Part shown: piece after piece, positions 16,076 to 25,426 of the stretch
Position numbering within the stretch: position 1 is the stretch's first letter
Layout of the letters: the number at the start of each line of letters is the position of its first letter
Assembly (NCBI GenBank): GCA_024710165.1
Contig: JANJVG010000147.1
Coordinates: forward strand, 1-48,901
DNA from: Burkholderiaceae bacterium
Lineage (GTDB): Bacteria; Pseudomonadota; Gammaproteobacteria; Burkholderiales; Burkholderiaceae_C
DNA: 48,901 nucleotides
Direction of reading: 5' to 3'
Translations under genes and position numbers: made by a program
Notes under the pieces: model-generated
Databases searched by the model: none
What the model saw: only the letters and a program-made list of their open reading frames with translations
Told to the model about the DNA's origin: nothing

Positions 16076-17599
16076 TTACAACGTGGCCTTGATAGGGATG
16101 GTGCGCGGCTTCTTGCCACCGAACAGACTCACATCGGAGGCCCCATCGGAGCACCCGTTGCCAAACGAGAAGCCGCAGCCACCGCGGAGATCAAAAGCGT
16201 TTTCGGCGTATTCCCGATGAGTGGACGGGATCACGAATCGGTCTTCGTAGTTGGCAATGGCCATAATCTGGTACATGTCCTCGGCCTCATCCTGGGTGAT
16301 GCCCGCCTGCTTGAGGACATGCAGGTTCTGCCTTTGCTCCACATGCTTTGCGCGCTGGTAGGCACGCATGGCCAACATGCGCTCCAGTGCACGCACCACG
16401 GGCGCGGTATCCCCTGCGGTGAGCAGGTTGGCAAGGTACTGCACAGGAATACGCAGTTGGGAGACATCGGGGATCTCACCGTTGACGCCCACATGGCCTG
16501 CGTTGGCTGCCGACTGAATCGGCGAGAGTGGCGGTACGTACCACACCATGGGCAGCGTGCGGTACTCGGGGTGCAACGGCAGGGCCACCTTCCATTCCAC
16601 GGCCATCTTGTAAACAGGGCTGTTGCGTGCAGCATCCATCCAGTTATCGGGAATGCCGTCGATGCGAGCCTGGCGAATCACTTCAGGATCATTGGGGTCC
16701 AGGAAGATGTCGAGCTGTGCCTGGTACAGGTCACGATCGCGTTCCACGCTGGCGGCTTCCTGGATGCGGTCTGCGTCGTACAGCAGCACGCCCAGATACC
16801 GAATACGACCCACGCAGGTTTCCGAGCACACGGTGGGCTGGCCCGCCTCGATGCGCGGGTAGCAGAAGATGCACTTCTCGGCCTTGCCGGTCTGCCAGTT
16901 GTAGTAGATCTTCTTGTACGGGCAGCCCGAGATGCACATGCGCCAGCCGCGGCACTTGTCCTGGTCGATTAGCACGATGCCGTCTTCATCGCGCTTGTAG
17001 ATGGATCCTGAAGGGCATGACGCCACGCACGCCGGATTCAGGCAGTGCTCGCACAGGCGCGGCAGGTACATCATGAACGTGTTTTCGAACTGGCCGTAGA
17101 TGTCTTTCTGGACATCGTCGAAGTTCTTGTCCTTGCTGCGCTTGCTGAATTCGCCACCCAGGATTTCTTCCCAGTTCGGGCCCCACTCGATCTTTTCCAT
17201 GCGCTGGCCGGTGATCAGGCTGCGCGGGCGTGCCGTTGGCGGCGCCTTCATTTCGGGTGCCGACTGCAGATGGTCGTAGTCGAACGTGAAGGGTTCGTAG
17301 TAGTCGTCAATCTGCGGCAAGTTGGGGTTGGCGAAGATACGCATGAGCATCTTCCACTTGCCACCTTGGCGCGGGACAATGGAACCGTCGGGGTTACGGT
17401 TCCAGCCGCCGTTCCACTTCTCCTGGTTTTCCCATTCCTTGGGGTAGCCAATGCCGGGCTTTGTCTCGACGTTGTTGAACCAGGCGTATTCCACGCCGGG
17501 ACGACTGGTCCAGACGTTCTTGCAGGTGACCGAACAGGTGTGGCAGCCAATGCACTTGTCCAGGTTCAGCACCATGCCGATCTGTGCGCGAATTTTCAT
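16076..17599 (-). CDS. narH: Respiratory nitrate reductase, beta subunit
   Basis: A 507-residue iron-sulfur electron-transfer subunit. The first cluster group is C16, C19, C22 and C26 (CIGCHTCSVTC). Further groups are LCEHCLNPACVASCP, the CRGWRMCISGCP group in which tryptophan replaces a cysteine and makes a [3Fe-4S] cluster, and CIFCYP ... CSETCVGRIRYLG. This is the NarH pattern of three [4Fe-4S] and one [3Fe-4S]. It carries electrons from the NarI haems to NarG on the cytoplasmic side. A strong GAAGGAG site precedes the ATG. The length matches E. coli NarH (about 510). Confidence 0.97.
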   Translation of the reverse strand: MKIRAQIGMVLNLDKCIGCHTCSVTCKNVWTSRPGVEYAWFNNVETKPGIGYPKEWENQEKWNGGWNRNPDGSIVPRQGGKWKMLMRIFANPNLPQIDDYYEPFTFDYDHLQSAPEMKAPPTARPRSLITGQRMEKIEWGPNWEEILGGEFSKRSKDKNFDDVQKDIYGQFENTFMMYLPRLCEHCLNPACVASCPSGSIYKRDEDGIVLIDQDKCRGWRMCISGCPYKKIYYNWQTGKAEKCIFCYPRIEAGQPTVCSETCVGRIRYLGVLLYDADRIQEAASVERDRDLYQAQLDIFLDPNDPEVIRQARIDGIPDNWMDAARNSPVYKMAVEWKVALPLHPEYRTLPMVWYVPPLSPIQSAANAGHVGVNGEIPDVSQLRIPVQYLANLLTAGDTAPVVRALERMLAMRAYQRAKHVEQRQNLHVLKQAGITQDEAEDMYQIMAIANYEDRFVIPSTHREYAENAFDLRGGCGFSFGNGCSDGASDVSLFGGKKPRTIPIKATL

Positions 17600-17624
17600 C
17601 GTGATCTCCTTCTTTCGGGGCTAG

Positions 17625-20600
17625 TCAGGCGTGCGACGTTGCGGCTTCGGCCTGCTCGTCCAACCAGTCCACGCGATTCATTTTTCGCACCACCACGAAT
17701 TCGTCCCGGTTGGTGCCAATGGTGCCGTAGTAGTTGAAACCATAGCTGTACTGCGCATAACCACCGATCATGTGCGTGGGCTTGAGCACGATCCGGGTCA
17801 CCGAGTTGTGGATACCACCACGCGTCCCGGTGATCTCCGAACCGGGGGTGTTGATGATCTTTTCCTGCGCGTGGTACATCAGCACCATGCCGTTGTTCAC
17901 GCGCTGGCTCACCACGGCCCGTGCCGCAATGGCTCCGTTGGAGTTGAACAGCTCCACCCAGTCGTTGTCCACAATGCCTGCGCTGCGGGCATCGTCCTCG
18001 CTCAGCCAGATCACCGGACCGCCACGGTTCAACGTGAGCATGTGCAGGTTGTCGCTGTAGGTCGAGTGGATACCCCACTTCTGGTGCGGCGTGATGAAGT
18101 TCAGGGCAATCTCGGGATTGCCGTTGGACATCTTGCCTTGCACCTCGTGCAGCGTCTTGAGGTTGACCGGTGGACGGTAACTGCAGAAACCTTCGCCAAA
18201 GTCGCGCATCCATGGGTGATCCTGGTAGAACTGCTGGCGGCCCGTCAGGGTGCGCCATGGAATCAGCTCATGCACGTTGGTATAGCCGGCGTTGTAGCTG
18301 ACCTTCTCGCTCTCCAGCCCGGACCAGGTGGGCGAGCTGATGATCTTGCGTGGTTGAGCCTGGATGTCGCGGAAACGGATTTTTTCGTCTTCGCGGTGCA
18401 GTGCCAGGTGAACGTGGTCGCGACCCGTCTGCACACCCAGCGCCTCCCAGGCCTTGCAGGCCACATGACCGTTGGTCTCGGGGGCCAGCATCATCACCAC
18501 TTCGGTCGCGTCAATGTCCGAAACAATGCGTGGCATGCCCTTCGTGACGCCTTCTTCGCGCACCCGGCCGTTGAGGTCACCCAGTTGGCCCACCTCGGTC
18601 TGCGTGTTCCAGGAAATGCCCTTGCCGCCATTGCCCACCTTGTCCATCAGCGGACCCAGGGCCGTGAAACGCTTGAACAGATTCGGGTAGTCACGCTCGA
18701 CCACCGTGATCTGCGGTGCGGTTTTTCCCGGGATCAAGGCCACTTCGCCCTTCTTCCAGTCACGCACACCGTAGGGTTGCGCCATTTCAGCGGGGGTGTC
18801 GTGCATGATGGGCGTGAGCACCACGTCTTTTTCCACGCCCAGATGGCCCACGCTGACCTCACTCACAGCCTTGGCAAAACCCTTGTAGATTTCCCAGTCG
18901 CTGCGCGCCTGCCAGGCAGGCTCCACCGCCGTGGACAGCGGATGGATGAAGGGGTGCATGTCGCTGGTGTTGAGGTCGTTCTTCTCGTACCAGGTGGCCG
19001 TGGGCAGCACGATGTCTGAATACAGGCAGGTCGTGCTCATGCGGAAGTCGAGCGTGACCAGCAGGTCCAGCTTGCCTTCAGGGGCCTGGGCGTGCCAGCG
19101 CACTTCTTCCGGCTTGGCATCCTGCGTCCCCAGATCCTTGCCTTGCACTCCATTGGTGGTCCCCAGCAGGTGCTTGAGGAAGTATTCGTGGCCCTTTCCC
19201 GAAGAGCCCAGAATGTTGGAGCGCCAGACAAACATGTTGCGTGGCCAGTTGGCCGGATTATCCGGATCCTCACAACTCATCTTGAGCGAGCCATCCTGGA
19301 GGGACTGCACCACATAGTCCTTAGCGTCCAAGCCGCGTGCCTGGGCGTCTTTGAACACCTGCATGGGGTTGGTTTCGAGCTGCGGTGCAGAGGGAAGCCA
19401 GCCCATGCGCTCGGCACGCACGTTGTAGTCGATCATGGAGCCGCTGTAGCGGCTCTTGTCCGCCAGCGGCGAGAGCACTTCTTCCATGGCCAGCTTTTCG
19501 TAGCGCCACTGGTCGGTGTGAGCGTAAAAGAAACTGGTGCTGTTCATCTGGCGCGACGGACGAATCCAATCCAGAGCAAAGGCCAGTGCGGTCCAACCGG
19601 TTTGCGGGCGCAGCTTTTCTTGGCCCACATAGTGCGCCCAGCCACCACCGCTTTGCCCGATGCAACCGCACATCATCAGCATGTTGATGATGCCGCGGTA
19701 GTTCATGTCGCAGTGGTACCAGTGGTTCATGGCCGCACCGATGATGACCATGCTCTTGCCATGGGTCTTGTCGGCGTTGTCGGCAAACTGGCGTGCAATG
19801 GTGATGACCTGGTCACGCGGCACGCCGGTGATTTTTTCCTGCCAGGCTGGTGTGTAAGGCGCATCGGCGTCATAGCCTGCGTTCGGTACTTCGCCCTGCA
19901 ATCCACGGTTCACGCCGTAGTTGGCGACCTGCAGGTCAAACACGGTGGCCACCATGACCTCACCAGAGACCCCATCGCCCTGGAGCGACAGACGCGTGAC
20001 CGGCACACGACGTACCATGACGTCACCACCATGCTGCTCATTGGCGGTGAAATTGGGCGTGGCTACACCACCAAAATACGGGAACGCCACATCGGCGATG
20101 TCGTGTTCCTGCGCGCCGTCCTCGATGACCGACAACTTGAGCGGCGTCTCGTTGGCGGTACGGGCATCCTTGCTCTCCAGGTTCCATTTCCCCAGGTCGG
20201 GCCGGTCGCTATCACCCCAGCGGAAACCGATCGAACCGGTGGGCAGTGCCACCGTGCCATCGAGGCCATAGGCCACGGTCTTCCAGTCGGGGTTGTTCGT
20301 CTGGCCCAGCTGGTCCGGGAAGTCGCTGGCGCGCACATAGCGGCCTGGAACCATGACCTTGCGGCCATCGGGCAGTGTCTTCTCGGACAACACGACCAGC
20401 AGAGGCAGGTCGGTGTAGCGGCGAGCGTAGTCGTCAAAGTACGCCGAGCGCTTGTCGAAGTAGAACTCCTTCAGAATCACATGCCCCATGGCCATGGCTA
20501 CGGCCGCATCGGTGCCCTGCTTCGGGTGCATCCAGAGGTCGGCCAGCTTGGCCACTTCGGAGTAATCGGGCGTAACGGCCACGGTCTTGGCACCCTTGTA

Positions 20601-21416
20601 GCGCACCTCGGTGAAGAAGTGGGCATCGGGCGTGCGGGTCTGGGGCACGTTGGAACCCCAGGCCATGATGAAGGTGGAGTTGTACCAGTCAGCCGACTCG
20701 GGCACGTCGGTCTGCTCGCCCCAGACCTGCGGGCTGCTGGGAGGCAAGTCGCAATACCAGTCGTAGAAGCTCATGCACACGCCGCCAATCAGGCTCAGAT
20801 AGCGGCTGCCCGCGGCATAGCTGATCATCGACATCGCCGGAATCGGCGAGAAGCCGATGATGCGATCCGGGCCGTGCTTCTTGATGGTGTAGACGTTGGC
20901 TGCCGCAATGATCTGGTTGACTTCATCCCAGGTGCTACGCACAAAGCCGCCCAGGCCGCGCTGCTTTTGCCATTCGCTGCGGGCAGACTCGTTTTCGACA
21001 ATGCTGGTCCAGGCTTCCACAGGGCTTTTTGCCACGGCAAGCGCTGCACGCCAGTGCTTGAGCAAACGCCCGCGCACCATGGGGTACTTGACGCGGTTGG
21101 CGCTGTACAGATACCAGCTGTAGCTGGCGCCGCGCGCGCAGCCGCGTGGCTCGTGGTTGGGCAGGTCGGGACGTGTGCGGGGGTAGTCTGTCTGCTGGGT
21201 TTCCCAGGTGACGATGCCGCCCTTGACGTAAATCTTCCACGAACAAGAACCCGTGCAATTCACTCCGTGGGTCGAGCGCACGATCTTGTCGTGCGCCCAT
21301 CGGTCACGGTAGGCGTCTTCCCAAGTGCGGTCCTCGCCGGTGGCAACGCCATGGTCGCCCGAAAACGGCTCCTGTTCACGGTTGAAATAGTTCAGCCGGT
21401 CCAGAAAATGGCTCAT
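17625..21416 (-). CDS. narG: Respiratory nitrate reductase, alpha (catalytic) subunit
   Basis: A 1263-residue Mo-bis-MGD enzyme reducing nitrate to nitrite on the cytoplasmic face of the membrane. Seen: H50, C54, C58 and C93 as ligands of the FS0 [4Fe-4S] cluster (the His-Cys3 set typical of NarG); the segment FYDWYCDLPPSSPQ, in which D223 corresponds to the E. coli molybdenum ligand Asp222; and a GEQTDVPESADWYNS stretch. The N-terminal 40 residues are the NarG-type vestigial twin-arginine-like helix region without an export signal. It is 47 bases after narK2 and 25 before narH. The length is within a few percent of E. coli NarG (1247). Confidence 0.98.
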   Translation of the reverse strand: MSHFLDRLNYFNREQEPFSGDHGVATGEDRTWEDAYRDRWAHDKIVRSTHGVNCTGSCSWKIYVKGGIVTWETQQTDYPRTRPDLPNHEPRGCARGASYSWYLYSANRVKYPMVRGRLLKHWRAALAVAKSPVEAWTSIVENESARSEWQKQRGLGGFVRSTWDEVNQIIAAANVYTIKKHGPDRIIGFSPIPAMSMISYAAGSRYLSLIGGVCMSFYDWYCDLPPSSPQVWGEQTDVPESADWYNSTFIMAWGSNVPQTRTPDAHFFTEVRYKGAKTVAVTPDYSEVAKLADLWMHPKQGTDAAVAMAMGHVILKEFYFDKRSAYFDDYARRYTDLPLLVVLSEKTLPDGRKVMVPGRYVRASDFPDQLGQTNNPDWKTVAYGLDGTVALPTGSIGFRWGDSDRPDLGKWNLESKDARTANETPLKLSVIEDGAQEHDIADVAFPYFGGVATPNFTANEQHGGDVMVRRVPVTRLSLQGDGVSGEVMVATVFDLQVANYGVNRGLQGEVPNAGYDADAPYTPAWQEKITGVPRDQVITIARQFADNADKTHGKSMVIIGAAMNHWYHCDMNYRGIINMLMMCGCIGQSGGGWAHYVGQEKLRPQTGWTALAFALDWIRPSRQMNSTSFFYAHTDQWRYEKLAMEEVLSPLADKSRYSGSMIDYNVRAERMGWLPSAPQLETNPMQVFKDAQARGLDAKDYVVQSLQDGSLKMSCEDPDNPANWPRNMFVWRSNILGSSGKGHEYFLKHLLGTTNGVQGKDLGTQDAKPEEVRWHAQAPEGKLDLLVTLDFRMSTTCLYSDIVLPTATWYEKNDLNTSDMHPFIHPLSTAVEPAWQARSDWEIYKGFAKAVSEVSVGHLGVEKDVVLTPIMHDTPAEMAQPYGVRDWKKGEVALIPGKTAPQITVVERDYPNLFKRFTALGPLMDKVGNGGKGISWNTQTEVGQLGDLNGRVREEGVTKGMPRIVSDIDATEVVMMLAPETNGHVACKAWEALGVQTGRDHVHLALHREDEKIRFRDIQAQPRKIISSPTWSGLESEKVSYNAGYTNVHELIPWRTLTGRQQFYQDHPWMRDFGEGFCSYRPPVNLKTLHEVQGKMSNGNPEIALNFITPHQKWGIHSTYSDNLHMLTLNRGGPVIWLSEDDARSAGIVDNDWVELFNSNGAIAARAVVSQRVNNGMVLMYHAQEKIINTPGSEITGTRGGIHNSVTRIVLKPTHMIGGYAQYSYGFNYYGTIGTNRDEFVVVRKMNRVDWLDEQAEAATSHA

Positions 21417-21463
21417 AGGTTTCTCCAGTCAAAAGGTATTTCGAGGGGCCAAAGAGGTGTTGG

Positions 21464-23092
21464 TCAGGGGTTCTTGAATTCTGAATCTTTGCGCAGGTAG
21501 AACCACCAGTTGAGCACCAGGCAAACTGCATAGAACACGGCAAAGCCGTAGAAGGCGTTCTGCGGTGTGCCCGCCTTGATTTGCTCACCAATCAGCACGG
21601 GCGCTATAAAAGCACCGTAGCCCGCCACTGCCGATGTCCAGCCCAGCACAGGACCTGCCTGAGCGCGGTCATACATCACACCGATGGTGCGGAACGTGGA
21701 TCCATTGCCCACGCCGCTGGCTGCAAACAGTACGATGAACAGCCCCATGAACATGGGGAAATACTGTTCCGGCGTTGCCGAGCTGTAGGCCTGCATCATG
21801 ACGTACCCTACCGCCACAGAAGCCACCACCATAACGGCAGAAATAATCTGCGTCACGATCGATCCACCGAATTTGTCGGATATCCAGCCCCCGATGGGTC
21901 GCACGGCGGCGCCCACGAAGGGACCAATCCAGGCATAGGTGAGTGCCGAAGGCGCATTGGGGTTCTTCAGCGTGTGTTGCATTACACCGGAGGCATCGGG
22001 AATGTGCTGAAATCCGAAGATCACCGTGATGGCCAGAGGCAGTGCCATCGAGAACCCGATGAAGGAGCCGAAGGTCACCACATACAGCGCCGTCAGCGAC
22101 CAGGTGTGCTTGTTGCGGAAAATGGCGAACTGCTTGGCCACGTTTTCTTTCATGGCACCGAAGGCGGCAAACTTCATCACCAGAAGCGCTGCGATGATGT
22201 CCAGCGGAATGGCCACCCACATATTCAGCAGTCCCAAGCCTGTCGGTGCTGGCAGGTAGAGATATAGCATCCCGATGGAAGGGAGGAATGCCAGCGAATA
22301 CAGGTAGGTGACTTTGAGAAAGGCAGCGATAGGGCTACCCGCCGCCGGAGTCACCGACTTGAGGTTATTCATGCCAAACCAACACAAAACGGACAGCGGG
22401 ACCAAGGATATCACCCAGGCAAAACCCGCATTCTGGATCCACGTGGGGGTGCCCGCAGCGATCTTTCCGAAGATCCAGCCACTGTCCTTGATCAGCGACT
22501 TCGACTCCCCGCCCAAGGCTCCGAACAATCCCATCGTCATGACCAGCGGAATGACGATCTGCATCGTGGTCACGCCAAAATTGCCCAGACCTGCGTTCAA
22601 TCCGAGCGCTGTACCCTGCAGGCGCTTGGGAAAGAAGGTGCTGATATTCGACATGCTGGAAGCAAAGTTGCCACCACCCACACCGGACCAGAGCGCCATG
22701 AGCTGAAAAACCCACAGCGGCCACTCAGGGTGCTGCAAGGCAACGCCCGTGCCGATGGCGGGTGCCAGCAGCATGGCCGTGGTCAGGAAGATGGTGTTGC
22801 GACCCCCGGCCATACGGATCAGGAAAGACGCGGGGATGCGCATGGTGGCTCCCGAGATACCCGCAATGGCTGTCAGTGTGAACAGTTCTGCCTGCGTGAA
22901 CGGGAAACCCAGGTTGAGCATCTGCACGGTGATGATGCCCCACATGCCCCACACGGCAAAGCCGCACAGGAGCGCCGGTATGGAGATCCAGAGATTGCGG
23001 TAAGCCACCTTCTTGCCGGTCTGCTCCCAGAACCGTTCATCTTCGGGGCGCCAGTCGTCAATGGTGCGCCCACCTGCGTAAGGGTTGGTCAT
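21464..23092 (-). CDS. narK2: Nitrate/nitrite transporter, NarK2 type
   Basis: A 542-residue MFS permease with twelve predicted helices. It resembles E. coli NarK, which begins with the same ITDWRPED-type cytoplasmic segment (here IDDWRPEDERFWEQTGKKVA) followed by RNLWIS. The nitrate signature motifs are visible as GVGGGNFASSMSNISTFFP and GLNAGLGNFGV in the first half, and a second conserved Gly-rich segment near FAASGVGNGSTFRTIG. NarK2-type proteins exchange periplasmic nitrate for cytoplasmic nitrite. It is 12 bases after narK1 and 47 before narG, in one operon. The symbol follows the Paracoccus/Pseudomonas naming. Confidence 0.93.
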   Translation of the reverse strand: MTNPYAGGRTIDDWRPEDERFWEQTGKKVAYRNLWISIPALLCGFAVWGMWGIITVQMLNLGFPFTQAELFTLTAIAGISGATMRIPASFLIRMAGGRNTIFLTTAMLLAPAIGTGVALQHPEWPLWVFQLMALWSGVGGGNFASSMSNISTFFPKRLQGTALGLNAGLGNFGVTTMQIVIPLVMTMGLFGALGGESKSLIKDSGWIFGKIAAGTPTWIQNAGFAWVISLVPLSVLCWFGMNNLKSVTPAAGSPIAAFLKVTYLYSLAFLPSIGMLYLYLPAPTGLGLLNMWVAIPLDIIAALLVMKFAAFGAMKENVAKQFAIFRNKHTWSLTALYVVTFGSFIGFSMALPLAITVIFGFQHIPDASGVMQHTLKNPNAPSALTYAWIGPFVGAAVRPIGGWISDKFGGSIVTQIISAVMVVASVAVGYVMMQAYSSATPEQYFPMFMGLFIVLFAASGVGNGSTFRTIGVMYDRAQAGPVLGWTSAVAGYGAFIAPVLIGEQIKAGTPQNAFYGFAVFYAVCLVLNWWFYLRKDSEFKNP

Positions 23093-23104
23093 GGATGTTT
23101 CCTG

Positions 23105-24394
23105 TCAGTGTTGTTGGGCCAGGTTCTGGTCCTGGTTACCCATGTAGTCGGAGCGGCGCACCTCGGTCCAGTACATCCAGATGAGTGAAACCCAGACCAC
23201 GCCGTACATGAGCATGAATGCGCTGGAGCGGATACCGGTCAGGTCCATCAGCGCACCAAACATGATGGGCAGAATGAAGCCCCCCATTCCGCCAGCCAAG
23301 CCCACGATGCCGCTGATGGCGCCGATGTTGTGCGGATAGTCGTCGCTGATGTACTTGAAAACACTGGCCTTGCCGAAAGCCCAGGCAACACCGAGAACGG
23401 CCATGATGGCTGTGAATAAGTAGACGTTGAGGCCGATCTCGAAGGTCACCGGGCCATTGACGGTGGTGACGGTGAACTCGGTCTGCGGGTACGACAGCAG
23501 GAAAAGGCAGATCCAGCTCACCCACATCACCCACCAGGTCACGCTGTGGGCGCCGTATTTGTCACTCAATACGCCACCAATGGCGCGAAGCACTCCGCCG
23601 GGCAGAGAGAAGCAGGCCGCCAGCAAGGCTGCCACGCGGATGTCCAGTCCATACTCACCCACGTAGTACTGCACCATCCAGAGCGCCAGTGCCACATAGC
23701 CGCCAAACACGATGCTGTAGTACTGGCAGTACTTGAGCACCTTGGGATCCTTGAGCGCCTTGAGCTGGTCAGTAAACTTGACGTTGCTGGGCACCAGGTG
23801 TGCCGGGTCGCTGTGGCTGAACAGCCAGAACAGCACCAGCGTGCCCAGCATGATGGCGGCATAGACCTGCGGCACCATGGTCCAGCCAAAGGCCACCACC
23901 AACACTGGCGCCACAAATTTGTTGACCGCCGCGCCCGAGTTACCCGCGCCGTACACGCCCATGGCCGTACCCTGGCGGTTCTTGGGGAACCAGCGCGCCA
24001 CATAGGGCGTTCCCACCGAGAAGGTGCCGCCCGCCAGCCCCACAAACAGGCCGATGGTCAGGAAATGCCAGTACTCGGTGGCGTAGCTCATGAGCCAGAT
24101 GGCGGGCACCGTGGTGGCCATGACGGCCGCCATCACCACACGGCCGCCGTACTTGTCGGTCCAGATGCCCAGCGGCACGCGCACGAGCGAACCCGTGAGC
24201 ACGGGCATGGACATGAGCAAACCGAACTGGGTCGAGTTGAGGTCGAGCATTTTCTTGATCGGAATACCGATCACACCAAACATCATCCAAACCATGAAGC
24301 AGACCGTGAAAGATAGGGTACTGACGATCAGCACCGACCAGGCCTTGCGCATTTTTTGCGGACTGTCGCCCGCAGACAGCGGAGCTTGTGCCAT
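23105..24394 (-). CDS. narK1: Nitrate transporter, NarK1 type
   Basis: A 429-residue MFS permease of the NarK1 branch (nitrate/proton symport), shorter than NarK2 and lacking its N-terminal DWRPED segment. Seen: FGVIGIPIKKMLDLN and the MFS loop GIWTDKYGGR in the first half, GLAGGTFSVGTPYVARWFP and YGAGNSGAAVNKF nitrate-signature-like segments, and GIVGLAGGMGGFILP in the second half. The ATG at 24394 has GAGAGGA nine bases ahead; the longer frame is not conserved. It is the first gene after the 336-bp control region and probably opens the narK1K2GHJI transcript. NarK1 can start nitrate uptake before nitrite is available for exchange (established for the family). Confidence 0.92.
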   Translation of the reverse strand: MAQAPLSAGDSPQKMRKAWSVLIVSTLSFTVCFMVWMMFGVIGIPIKKMLDLNSTQFGLLMSMPVLTGSLVRVPLGIWTDKYGGRVVMAAVMATTVPAIWLMSYATEYWHFLTIGLFVGLAGGTFSVGTPYVARWFPKNRQGTAMGVYGAGNSGAAVNKFVAPVLVVAFGWTMVPQVYAAIMLGTLVLFWLFSHSDPAHLVPSNVKFTDQLKALKDPKVLKYCQYYSIVFGGYVALALWMVQYYVGEYGLDIRVAALLAACFSLPGGVLRAIGGVLSDKYGAHSVTWWVMWVSWICLFLLSYPQTEFTVTTVNGPVTFEIGLNVYLFTAIMAVLGVAWAFGKASVFKYISDDYPHNIGAISGIVGLAGGMGGFILPIMFGALMDLTGIRSSAFMLMYGVVWVSLIWMYWTEVRRSDYMGNQDQNLAQQH

Positions 24395-24730
24395 GAGAAC
24401 GATTCCTCTCTTGTGTGAGTAGCGGCATCGTCGCCTAGAGCGATGGCTTTGCCTATCCTTCTGCCGAAGGGCTGCAGCCCGCAAAAAGAACGAGGGGAAC
24501 TCCAAGGCATCATCCCAAAGAACTAGGCTAGCCGGACTCGGGTACTCCGGAAATACCCAGTGCCAGTATCCCTGGTCAGAAGTTTGCCGAAAAAAGAGAC
24601 GTCGAAATCATCGTCAGGCGGGGCGGAAACGCCAGGGATAGGCGTAGCTATCTCGATGATGTGCAATGCAGCAAGGCGATGATTCTCGGCATCTCCAGGA
24701 AGCGGACTTTCGATGCATGAAACCAGAGCA
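24395..24730 (-). promoter_or_regulatory. 336-bp control region ahead of narK1
   Basis: The gap between narL and narK1 is the expected place for the nar promoter. No match to the full FNR/ANR box (TTGAT-N4-ATCAA) was found by eye. Weak NarL-heptamer-like sequences (TACYYMT) occur around 24541-24560, where GGGTA and TACCC flank CTCCGGAAA as an inverted repeat, and around 24640 (TACGCCT read on the minus strand). A perfect 12-base palindrome GGGCTGCAGCCC lies at 24469-24480 in the leader. The narK1 ribosome binding site GAGAGGA is clear. A 72-codon frame starting with GTG at 24741 is not considered a gene. Confidence 0.5.
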
Positions 24731-25426
24731 TCAGCGCCCACGGTCAGATGCGTACACTGCGGCCTGCACGCGCGAACTCAGGCCCAGCTTGCGCAGGATA
24801 TGCTGTACATGGATCTTGACCGTGGTTTCAGCGATCTGCAGGGTACGGGCGATTTCCTTGTTGCTGGCGCCTCGAGCGATTTCCCGCAGCACATCCTCCT
24901 CGCGAGGTGAGAGCGGCGACGCGCCTGGCTCCGCTATCTCCACTGGATCGGATGCCCGGACCGGGGCGGGCACCTGTGGCGCCCCCCCTTGCGCCTGGAA
25001 GGCTGCCACCAATTTACCCATCAACTCCTGGCTGACCACTGGCTCACCTTGCACAGCCCGCCGAATGGCCTGGGCCAGCAGATCGCCATCGATGGTCTTG
25101 AGCAAGTAGCCCTGCGCACCGTTGCGCAAGGCCGTGGCCAGATCCTGGGCATCCTCGCTCACGGTGAGCATGAGCACGCGCGAGCGCGGCGACAGCGCGC
25201 GCAGGTCTTTCACGGCATCAATGCCCAGCACACCGGGCAAATGGTTATCCAGCAGAACCACATCGGGCTGCAGGCTGGGCATGATGCGCAGCGCCTGCGC
25301 TGCATCACCCGCCTCTCCGACCACACGCAGGCCGATATCCTGCTCCAGCAGCGCGATCAATCCTCGGCGGAACAAGGTGTGGTCATCGACCACCAGAATC
25401 GAAATGACGGGAGAAGCGACTGTCAT
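24731..25426 (-). CDS. narL: Nitrate/nitrite response regulator
   Basis: A 231-residue NarL-family regulator. The receiver domain shows D14-D15, the phosphoacceptor D60 (VVLLDNHLPG), the MLTVS switch segment and K110. A Pro/Ala-rich linker at about 146-170 leads to a LuxR-type helix-turn-helix (LSPREEDVLREIARGASNKE from residue 172 and the recognition helix TTVKIHVQHILRKL). Its start overlaps the narX stop by four bases, so sensor and regulator are co-translated. Phosphorylated NarL should activate narK1 in response to nitrate. Here narXL lies upstream and in the same direction as narK1K2GHJI, not divergent as in Pseudomonas aeruginosa. Confidence 0.94.
   Translation of the reverse strand: MTVASPVISILVVDDHTLFRRGLIALLEQDIGLRVVGEAGDAAQALRIMPSLQPDVVLLDNHLPGVLGIDAVKDLRALSPRSRVLMLTVSEDAQDLATALRNGAQGYLLKTIDGDLLAQAIRRAVQGEPVVSQELMGKLVAAFQAQGGAPQVPAPVRASDPVEIAEPGASPLSPREEDVLREIARGASNKEIARTLQIAETTVKIHVQHILRKLGLSSRVQAAVYASDRGR

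Noticed and set aside
19092-21500. 802-codon open frame on the plus strand opposite narG
   Set aside because: It is the antisense shadow of a highly conserved narG in high-G+C DNA; the composition (Arg/His/Gly/Val-rich) is not protein-like and there is no ribosome binding site.
24523-24741. 72-codon frame in the narL-narK1 gap
   Set aside because: Starts with GTG inside narL, no ribosome binding site, no recognisable domain, and lies in the expected promoter region.
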